Of a stretch of 64,000 nt of DNA, positions 56,889 to 64,000 are shown in pieces. The stretch is taken from assembly GCA_946811185.2 (NCBI GenBank), contig OX328106.1, positions 47,070,311 through 47,134,310 of the forward strand, written 5' to 3'. Origin of the DNA: Hippopus hippopus. Its lineage: Eukaryota > Mollusca > Bivalvia > Cardiida > Cardiidae. The position numbers and the translations under genes were made by a program. The first letter of the stretch is position 1, and each line of letters opens with the position of its first letter. The notes under the pieces are model-generated. The model was not told the DNA's origin. It ran no database searches and was given only the letters and a program-made list of their open reading frames with translations.

Positions 56889-57106
56889 GTTACCAAACAA
56901 CGAAGTTTGGGACTAGTCCAAATTCAAAGTATTTGCAGATGATAAATGCCACTCAAATGATGGAATTTGTATCAGGCGCAGTAGAAAATGTTGTGGGGAA
57001 AGTAGAGAATGCTGGTTACCAACAATTTCTTCTTTTCCCACATTTTGAAGAGCTTTCTTTCTCAGGGGTCATTAAATCTTAGGATTATGACATGGTAAAG
57101 GGTTAA
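56889..57106. mobile_element. TTAA MITE, decayed
   Basis: GGGTTACCAAACAACGAAG at the left, CATGGTAAAGGGTTAA at the right, with a decayed hairpin near 56995-57040. Confidence 0.65.
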
Positions 57107-57616
57107 CCAGGTCTAGTATGGTATGTATATACATGTACACCTACATGTATGCTACCTTTCATGTCCCTGTTTTCAAAAGGTTTGAAAACAATGCCAGAGA
57201 AGGACCAAGTACTGTCCTGAAGCATCAAGTCCTCTTTGTAGAGTCTTTTTCAGCGCTTCAGATATCTATTTAAACCTTCCCGTTAACTGTAAAGGCAAGT
57301 GTCCCTCAGCTATTACTTAACACATTCCTGATCACCCCGGTCCAAAATACCATAAGGTGTCCTTTCCAAAATTTTGTTTCATTTGGACTGCGAGACGTTT
57401 TCAGTAATAAGTCATAATAGTATCCTTAGTTCCCTAATACCGGTCGTTATGTTGTCTACTCTAGAAACAATGGAATAAACTTGGTCTTCTTAAAAATGTT
57501 TTAGATCTATGTTTATTATACTAGTAATTTGTATCATCATTACTATATACAGCAAAAATACAACTGTTTTGAAAAAGCTTATTACTGGTATTGATAGAAT
57601 CAAAGCCATTAACACC

Positions 57617-57845
57617 TTAAACTCTTTGCCACATGTAACGATTTTAGACTCCTTCATATTGAATGCATTTGCAGACAACTTAACAATTGTTGCTCAACTT
57701 ATGCAATTTGTCTCTGAAAGAGTAGAAAAAACAGGTAAAATGGATAAAATGCTGGTTACCAGCATTTTCTCCTTTTTCCATAATTTTTTCTAAAGCCTTC
57801 TTTCTTAGGGTCATTAAAACTCAGGATTGTGTGGTAATGGGTTAA
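57617..57845. mobile_element. TTAA hairpin MITE
   Basis: TTAAACTCTTTGCCACATG to GTGTGGTAATGGGTTAA, 229 bp. The hairpin is centred near 57758. It ends about 140 bp before the first visible exon of the plus-strand gene. Confidence 0.8.
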
Positions 57846-57982
57846 ATTGTGGCTGTAGCATCTTCTTGTTTTTCAGTTGGTAACTTTTACCTAGTAATTT
57901 GGCCCAGGTTTTGAACATGAAATAATCTAAAATTTATATCAGTCAAATGTTTACATAATCTGTGGGTTTTTTTTTTTGCTAG

Positions 57983-58911
57983 ATCCAAGGTTCAGTATTC
58001 TCAGCTCCAGAAAAACTCCATCATTACTGACTTCTGTATCACAAGTCATGACACCAGCTAGAGTTCCTCACATTTATTCATCTAGCCAACAAACAAATCC
58101 AATTCTTAATCGTCTAGCACAACATGGTTTATCAACACCCAAGTGTGGTCTGGTGGGGAATGACAGAAAAAATATGCCTGATGAAAAGAATAGTGAACCT
58201 GGAGGTATAGAGAAAGAAATTTTCAGTGAGAGGTATCTCAGAGTTAAAAGTGAACCAATAAATATAGAGGATGATACCAAACCATCACTGAATGACACAG
58301 ATAGAAACAATAGTGAACTTTTCTTGGAAACTTTAGAGAGACAAATTATCTCAGATACACCTACTCTTACTGACATGGTGAACAGCAAAGACTATTTAGA
58401 TGCTGACAGTTACTTACCTAAACGGGTACAAACAAGAAATCCAGTCCATCATGATATTACAATCAAAGAATTGGACAGGTACAGTAACACGGAGACACCT
58501 ATATATTCCTGCCATAGGTCCCATTCCTCATCGTTGAGCAGTAACGCTGATACAAACCAGTATACCAGTTTATCTACTAGATGTTCAGAATGTGATGGTT
58601 GTAGTTCGTCAGAATCAAGTATTCGTCCTCTGCATGTTAACTTACCTACATGTAACTATCAACAGTTATCAGGATTCAGTGACCGAAGTCGCAACTGTAG
58701 TGAAGGATCAATGTTCTCAGCAGAGGTAGATTCGTACATGTACAACACGACTGGAGATGACACCTGTATGGGTCTGATGTCAGCAAACATAACACATTCT
58801 AGTAGATCAGCCAATGTCTCACTGCACAAACATAACACTTTAAACCAGGAACTGATGGGCCGAAAAAGGTCACATTGTCTGCTGAATGGTTACCCAGGGC
58901 CTGGTCAAAAT
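57983..58911 (+). CDS. Internal coding exon: Ser-rich low-complexity region
   Basis: The acceptor is a long T tract ending GCTAG and the donor is GTGAGTAG. The exon enters in phase 1 and leaves in phase 0. The reading frame is open for 309 codons with no C2H2 or other domain I recognise. It is rich in Ser, Asn, Thr and Asp. SHSSSLSSNADTNQYTSLS and CSECDGCSSSESS are the most biased stretches, which suggests disorder. Confidence 0.72.
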
Positions 58912-61900
58912 GTGAGTAGAATCTCATTGAATTGGTATGGGTTTACATGGAGATGTAAACCACCATAGTGGCCCTGAGATTTAACTCTTTACCAAATGAC
59001 AGTTTTTAGACTATCCCAAATTGAAAGCATTTGCAAGCGACATTAACCACAATGTATTCAAAGTATTTTACCCCAGGATGATAGACCATTGGATTGTATT
59101 GCAAATCTATTAAGGTATAGAAATGAATTTTAAGTCTTTACTGAATGACAAAATTTTAGACACGTCCAAATTGAAAGCATTTGCAGTCATCAAATTAAAC
59201 ATTAAGTACTCAAAAATTAAAACTTGTTTTTTGAAGGGTAGAAAACTTGGTAGGAAAAGAGAGAAAATGCTGGTTATGAGCATTTTCTCCTTTGGAAGTT
59301 TTCCAACAGTGTTTTGGAAAGTGTATTTCCCCAGGATGGTTACAAGTTGGGATTGTTTGGGTAACCTGTAAAGGGTCAGTGATGAGAAAAGTACGAATTA
59401 CTTGCATTGCATTTCATAGGTTAACTCTTAACCAATGACAAAATTTGAGACTGGTCCAAATTCAAAGCATTTGCAGACGACAAATAAATCAATACTGAAA
59501 TGACTGGATTTGTGTCAGTAAAGATAGAAAACATTGTGGGAAAAGGAGAAAATGCTGGTTACCAGCATTTTCTCCTTTTCCCACAATTTTTTCAATTGCA
59601 TCGGGATTGTTAAAAGTCGCGATTGTGTGGTAAAGGGTTAAGATTCATTGTCTTGTATATACAAAAGACTTCTTTTCTCATTGGCCATGTATATTAGCAC
59701 ATTGTTTAGAGGACATCTGGATGGCTACATTTTTACTTTCTAATTATTAATTGTGTTACATTTGTGGTTTCAGACCCTTGGCCATGTGGTTGTTCTGGCA
59801 ACATGGATTCAGCTGTCAAAAATCAAGGAATTACAGGTAAACATGTTTTCAAATTACAGTGAAAAGGGATAAAAGAATCGCATTCCTCCAGGGCATTTGA
59901 TACTTTTGTCATTAGGTTTTACAAATAATCTGACTTACTTTTATCTTCTCAATATAAAAAAAAAAAACCAACTGATAATATCAGAATTAGATAACATGAA
60001 AATTAGGGATATTCAAGTGTTATGATAGTATAAAGATATTTTGTTAGCTCAGGGTGTAAACCTTAATGTTTGAAATCAGGATAGTTCTTTCAACCAAGTT
60101 GGCTGCATAAAAATATACAATGTACAAGTATGCCCGTATGTCCATAATTTTAAGCCTTTACCCAGCAATGCTGAGTTTTAATAACCCAGAGTTTGAAGCC
60201 TTTTGAAAACATTGTAGGAAAAGGTAAAACCAGCATTTCCTCCTTTTCTCAGCTCATCTGTATCAGTTTCAAAATTGCAAAGATTTTGCAGATACTTGAA
60301 CTGTGTACTAGTGCAGATACTTTAAGTGTTTACTACACAATCCCCAGTTTTAATGACCCTAATGAAGAAGACTTTTGAAAACATTGTTAAACAAGGAGAA
60401 AATGCTGGTAACCTTTCAACAATGTTTTCTTCCCTTCTAAATGCAAGTTACAATTTTTGACTCTCATTTATTTTACCATCTGCAAATGCTTTCAATTTCG
60501 TCGAGTCTAAAATTTTGTTGTTTGATAAAGAGTTAAATTTGGAAAAGTGTAGAGTGTAAAAATTTGTTGTTTTTGAAATGGTTCAACAGGTAAAAATAGA
60601 TATTGTTTGTGAATGTCTCCCTTTTTTGCACCAATTTATATAGCCAAGTATTGCATTTACAGTATATTAATTGTAGGTCAATCAAGGACTAATACTCTCT
60701 ACAGTATGACAAAATCGAAGATTTGTCCAAACTAAATAAAAACATTTGCAGATGACAAATTGAATTGTGGTTCAAAATATGGAATTTGTCTTTAATTTGA
60801 TAGACATTGTAGAAAAAGGAGAAAATGCTGGTTATCAGCATTTTCTCCTTTCGTTTTTTCCGAAAGCTTCTTTCTCAGGGTTGTTAAAACTCGGGGTTGT
60901 ATGGTTTAGGGTAAAAAACCCCTTAAATTTTCAAATATATGCACATCATAGACCCTGCCCCTACAGATTTCAGTTCCTATGTCCCCAGGCTTTTTTTTAA
61001 CCCTTGAAAAGTGTTTCTGATTGTATGATTACAGAATGAGAATGTCAAACAAAGACGTACTATGACTGAGTGTAAGAGGAAAGTGGACAGTTTGATACTG
61101 ACAGTTCTTGTACTGTCTAAGCAGATGAAATCCTCTGTGTGTAGGTTACAAAGTAGCCATGTGCATCTGGATCAGATAAAGGTTTGTCAACACATTGTGT
61201 CTTGAAAGAATGATGAAAATCTTAAAAATATCTGTGTTAGATAGGGATGTTCAACCTATAAAGCACCTTTCACAACTATGGTTGCCTTTGCAGCCAGTAT
61301 AGATCAAGATCAGACTGCACAAAATATGCAGTCTTATCTTTGATCTAACCTGTCAACTTGGCTGAAACACTAAAGATGAAAGCAGCCAGTGAATCACACT
61401 TAATTAGGTCTTATTTCTGGACAGAAATTTTGTGTTGGGTTTATTTGGCGCTTTAAAGCTTAACATTAAGTATGGTTTGACTTATTACCAGATGACAAGA
61501 TTTGAGTCTCGTCCGAACTGAAAGCATTTGCAGATGATAATTAACCTGTAGCTCAAATGATGGAATTTCACTTTGATTAGGTAGAAAACATTTTGGGAAA
61601 GGAAAAAATACTGGTTACTTGCATTTTCTCCTCTTCCCACAATGTTTTCAAAAGGCTTCTTCTTCAGGAGAAAATGCTGGTTACTAGCATTTTCTCCTTT
61701 TCCCAAAATGTTTTCAAAAGGCTTCTTCCTCACGGTCGTTAAAACTTGGGATAATGTGGTAAAGGATTAAAGCATTTGCTGATGGCAAATGTTGCTCAAA
61801 TAATGAGAAGTGTTTTTGAAATAGTAGAAAAAATTAAGAGAAAATGTGAAAATGCTGGTTACAAGCATGTTCTCCTTTTCCCACAATGTTTTAAAAAGCC

Positions 61901-62589
61901 TTTGTCCTCAGGGTATGTGTATATTGAAGTCTGAGAGGCTATGATAATGAGATACATTATCATATCCATTGCTTTGGACACTTTTATGAAATGTCACATC
62001 AAGACATTTTATGTGAGTACCCACAATATTGGTTTTGGTAAAGAATTGAAAACACGGGATAATGTGTACATGTATTTGTTTTCAGTTTTCTTACATGATT
62101 GATAGTAATAGGTTACCCTTGCAGAAAATGCCTTGACCAGTATCAGCCAGTGGACCAATGCAGGCACTCGAGGACATCTTGTTTAACCCTTTATTACACA
62201 ATCCCAAGTTTTAATGATCCTGAAGAAAAAAGGCTTTTGAAAAAATTATGGGAAAGGGAGAAAATGCGGGTAACCAGCATTTTCTCCCTTTCCCACAATT
62301 TTTTCTACCCTTCCATTTCCAAGAGCAGAAATCGTCATATGAGTCACATTTATTTTGTTGTCTGCACATGCTTTGAGTTTTGTCGGACCAAAATTTTGTC
62401 ATTTGGTTGAGAGTTAATTATAGAACATGTACAGTCATTGTTCTTATCTTGCAGGAAGCACAAAAACAGTACGAATACAAACTGAAGAGGCTCCACTATG
62501 GGTTTGCTTGTCTGGCAGTTTTATATGTGTTCCAACTTTCCTTGTTTAGAAATAGATGTCTTTCAGTGTACGTGTTATCAAAAATTTAG
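57983..62589 (+). CDS. 3' part of an unrecognised coiled-coil, single-pass membrane protein gene
   Basis: Four exons join in frame: 57983-58911, 59774-59836, 61035-61181 and 62455-62589, all with GT-AG introns. The first enters in phase 1, so at least one upstream exon with the start codon is missing; I could not find it. The visible 424 or so residues begin with a ~310-residue Ser/Thr/Asn-rich region. It includes a VKSEP stretch matching the SUMO-site consensus and a Cys/Ser patch (CSECDGCSSSESS). Then comes LGHVVVLATWIQLSKIKELQ, a Lys/Glu/Gln-rich likely coiled coil, and a hydrophobic segment FACLAVLYVFQLSLF about 20 residues before the stop TAG. A C-terminal anchor on an organelle or nuclear membrane would fit, but this is inference. 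No family is recognised. Confidence 0.7.
58980..59385. repeat. Two decayed TTAA MITEs in an intron
   Basis: Copies at about 58980-59110 and 59135-59380 are recognised by TTAACTCTTTACCAAATGAC, ATTGAAAGCATTTGCA and AAAATGCTGGTTATGAGCAT. The ends are poorly kept. Confidence 0.55.
59421..59641. mobile_element. TTAA hairpin MITE, complete
   Basis: TTAACTCTTAACCAATGACA to GTGTGGTAAAGGGTTAA, 221 bp. The hairpin (GTGGGAAAAGGAGAAAATGC and complement) is perfect, centred near 59560. Confidence 0.86.
59774..59836 (+). CDS. Small coding exon (63 bp)
   Basis: The acceptor is TGTGGTTTCAG and the donor is GTAAACAT, phase 0 at both ends. It encodes TLGHVVVLATWIQLSKIKELQ, the likely start of the coiled coil. 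The exon is exactly 21 codons and keeps the frame with both neighbours. Confidence 0.68.
60150..60920. repeat. Three decayed TTAA MITEs in an intron
   Basis: Pieces at about 60150-60250, 60316-60536 and 60694-60915 keep GAAAACATTGT, CTGCAAATGCTTTC and the hairpin at 60822-60855. TTAA ends are mostly eroded. They lie between exons 59774-59836 and 61035-61181. Confidence 0.55.
61035..61181 (+). CDS. Small coding exon (147 bp), coiled coil
   Basis: The acceptor is TGATTACAG and the donor is GTTTGTCA, phase 0 at both ends. Its 49 codons include KRKVDSLILTVLVLSKQMKS, with heptad-like spacing of Leu, Val and Ile. Confidence 0.68.
61293..61362. repeat. Palindromic repeat, second TTAA-type family
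   Basis: CAGTATAGATCAAGATCAGA...GCAC and its complement (GTCTTATCTTTGATCTA) form the same hairpin as 23728-23800, more diverged. Confidence 0.55.
61480..61910. repeat. MITE with duplicated hairpin half, plus a truncated copy
   Basis: Copy 61480-61770 contains two successive hairpin segments (about 61595-61645 and 61670-61712), each followed by TTTTCAAAAGGCTTCTTC, and ends GTGGTAAAGGATTAA. A truncated copy with hairpin pieces follows at 61775-61910. Confidence 0.65.
62183..62417. mobile_element. TTAA hairpin MITE, complete
   Basis: TTAACCCTTTATTACACAAT to TTTGGTTGAGAGTTAA, 235 bp. The hairpin is centred near 62274. It ends about 37 bp before the last coding exon of the plus-strand gene. Confidence 0.82.
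62455..62589 (+). CDS. Last coding exon with C-terminal membrane segment
   Basis: The acceptor is CTTATCTTGCAG. The exon encodes EAQKQYEYKLKRLHYG, a 15-residue hydrophobic run (FACLAVLYVFQLSLF), then a short basic/hydrophobic tail and TAG at 62587-62589. A GTACGT inside the exon could serve as an alternative donor to an exon at 63848. Confidence 0.66.
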   Translation, partial: EAQKQYEYKLKRLHYGFACLAVLYVFQLSLFRNRCLSVYVLSKI

Positions 62590-63099
62590 ATTACTGCAGC
62601 TTTATAGATCAAGTGCTTGAAGAATTCTGTATTATGATTTCTGATGGTTTGTCTGCCTGTTGAAAGAGTAGAAATCATTGTTGGAAAAGGAGAAAATGCT
62701 TGACACTTTTAAAATCTGTTTTAAAATCTTTGTCAGGGTTGTGAAAACAAGATATTGTCTTAAGACTTAAGTTTTTGTTAGTTGTAAGTCCAGGATCTTT
62801 TCCATCACAAATAGCTTTTGGAAACATAGCTACAAATAATGATAACTTTCAGGTCCTGTAGGTTCCTTGTTAATATTTCTGGTAGAGTGTTGGAAAAATC
62901 TTTACCAGATGACAAAATTTTAGATTGTCCAAATTAAAAACATTTGCAGATGACAAAAGTTGGTGAAGTATCGTGATATGTCTGTGATTGTGGGTAAATG
63001 AATAAATGTCGCAGAAGAGAAAATTAATTGATGCAAACAAATACTCCTTTTACCATGATGTTTTCAGCAGTGGTCTGCTGCAAGATATGAGGTAATAAT

Positions 63100-63320
63100 T
63101 TAAGTCTTTACCAACAATTCCCTGTTCTAATGGGATACATGATTTTGAAAACATAGTGGGAAAAGAGGAAAATGCTGGTAACCAGCATTTTCTCCTTTTC
63201 CCACAATGTTTTCTTTTCTTTTTGAGACAAATTTCATTATTTGATCCACTTTTGCTTTATCGTCTGCAAATGCTTTCACTTTGGACGAGTCTAGAATTAT
63301 GTTGTTTGGTAGAGAGTTAA
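63100..63320. mobile_element. TTAA hairpin MITE, complete
   Basis: TTAAGTCTTTACCAACAATT to TTTGGTAGAGAGTTAA, 221 bp. The hairpin is near-perfect, centred at about 63179. A decayed relative lies at 62900-63080, and another copy begins at about 63950 and runs off the window. Confidence 0.8.
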
Positions 63321-63847
63321 CGGGATGTGTTGCTTCTATATCCTGATAACTATCGTTTTTCTTGATGTAATAATTATGTATTAGAACTAATCTACATTCA
63401 AGATAAGTAAGTCAAGTAAGGATACAAACAATGTTGGTTGATATAATAATGGTTGATATAATAATGCAAATAATATTATGATATGGTGATATATGACAAT
63501 GTAATAATTATTTATAATCTTCATACAGAGAGAGAAAGGAAATATTGCATAATGAAGAAACTGGTCTCTGTTCATCACAGTGTTTTTCAAAAACTGTTCG
63601 AGATATTTGCCACAAAGTATGATAGAAATTGAAATCCTTTTACTGTCATCATTTTGTTAAATTCTTTTTCAGCTCATAAATTCCATTTTGATAATCTTTT
63701 CAAAGAGATATGCATGCTGTTGATGCGCCATAAAACAACATTCATTCATTCATGATAAAAATTGATAATTATATAATCAAAATACTTTATTTCTTTTTTA
63801 AAAAATTAAAACAGTTTATCCTCTTCTATATGCTTTTTTTTTTTCAG

Positions 63848-63892
63848 AATACGCTTTTTTGGAATATTGGAACTAATTTCAAAGATAAACAG
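63848..63892 (+). CDS. Candidate small 3' exon (45 bp)
   Basis: A long T-rich tract ending TTTTCAG precedes an open 45 bp segment (NTLFWNIGTNFKDKQ in one frame), which is followed by the strong donor GTAAGAAT. It lies downstream on the same strand as the membrane-protein gene. It could be an alternative 3' exon of that gene, part of another gene, or chance. Confidence 0.25.
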
Positions 63893-64000
63893 GTAAGAAT
63901 TCTAGACTGTAGCTCATGTGTTTTGTTGCAGTAATAAAAGCCCAAAAGTTTAATCTTTTATCGAACTGTTTTAAAGACCCTTAAGAAGGGTTTTGAAAAC

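Overview
This 64 kb window is nuclear DNA from a eukaryote, most likely a bivalve mollusc. The basis is long multi-exon genes with GT-AG introns, low GC content, tRNA-derived SINEs, a mariner element, and a very heavy load of short hairpin transposons and tandem-repeat elements. No species name can be supported from the sequence alone.

Two large C2H2 zinc-finger genes lie head-to-tail on the minus strand and are paralogues. The upstream gene (43663 to 31127, four coding exons, about 1904 codons) carries one copy of a four-exon module. The downstream gene (18969 to 5252, seven coding exons, about 1848 codons) carries two copies of the same module. Its fourth exon fuses the last-exon domain of module 1 to the first-exon domain of module 2. 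The two small middle exons are exactly 174 and 202 bp in all three modules, with the same intron phases (1, 1, 2). All exon joins I propose keep the reading frame. Both proteins are expected to be nuclear DNA-binding factors.

A third gene on the plus strand enters from an unidentified upstream exon at 57983 and runs to a stop at 62589. It encodes a Ser-rich, low-complexity region, then a predicted coiled coil, then one C-terminal membrane segment. I do not recognise the family, and nothing links it to the zinc-finger genes.

The rest is mostly repeats. The dominant one is a ~230 bp MITE with TTAA target sites, CCCTTTACCA-type ends and a perfect ~25 bp-arm central hairpin; more than 35 full or partial copies are visible, including many in the introns. 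Other repeats are: tRNA-derived SINEs of at least two families; a mariner (DD34D) with one in-frame stop, inserted in a SINE that is itself inserted in a MITE; a 773 bp long-TIR element with a 9 bp target duplication; several smaller TIR elements; and a group of elements with a hairpin near each end, internal ~130-155 bp tandem repeats and a GGAC-rich tail.

Layout: 1-5180 repeats; 5252-18969 two-module zinc-finger gene; 19000-31100 repeats; 31127-43686 one-module zinc-finger gene; 43700-57980 repeats and unassigned DNA; 57983-62589 membrane-protein gene; 62590-64000 repeats.
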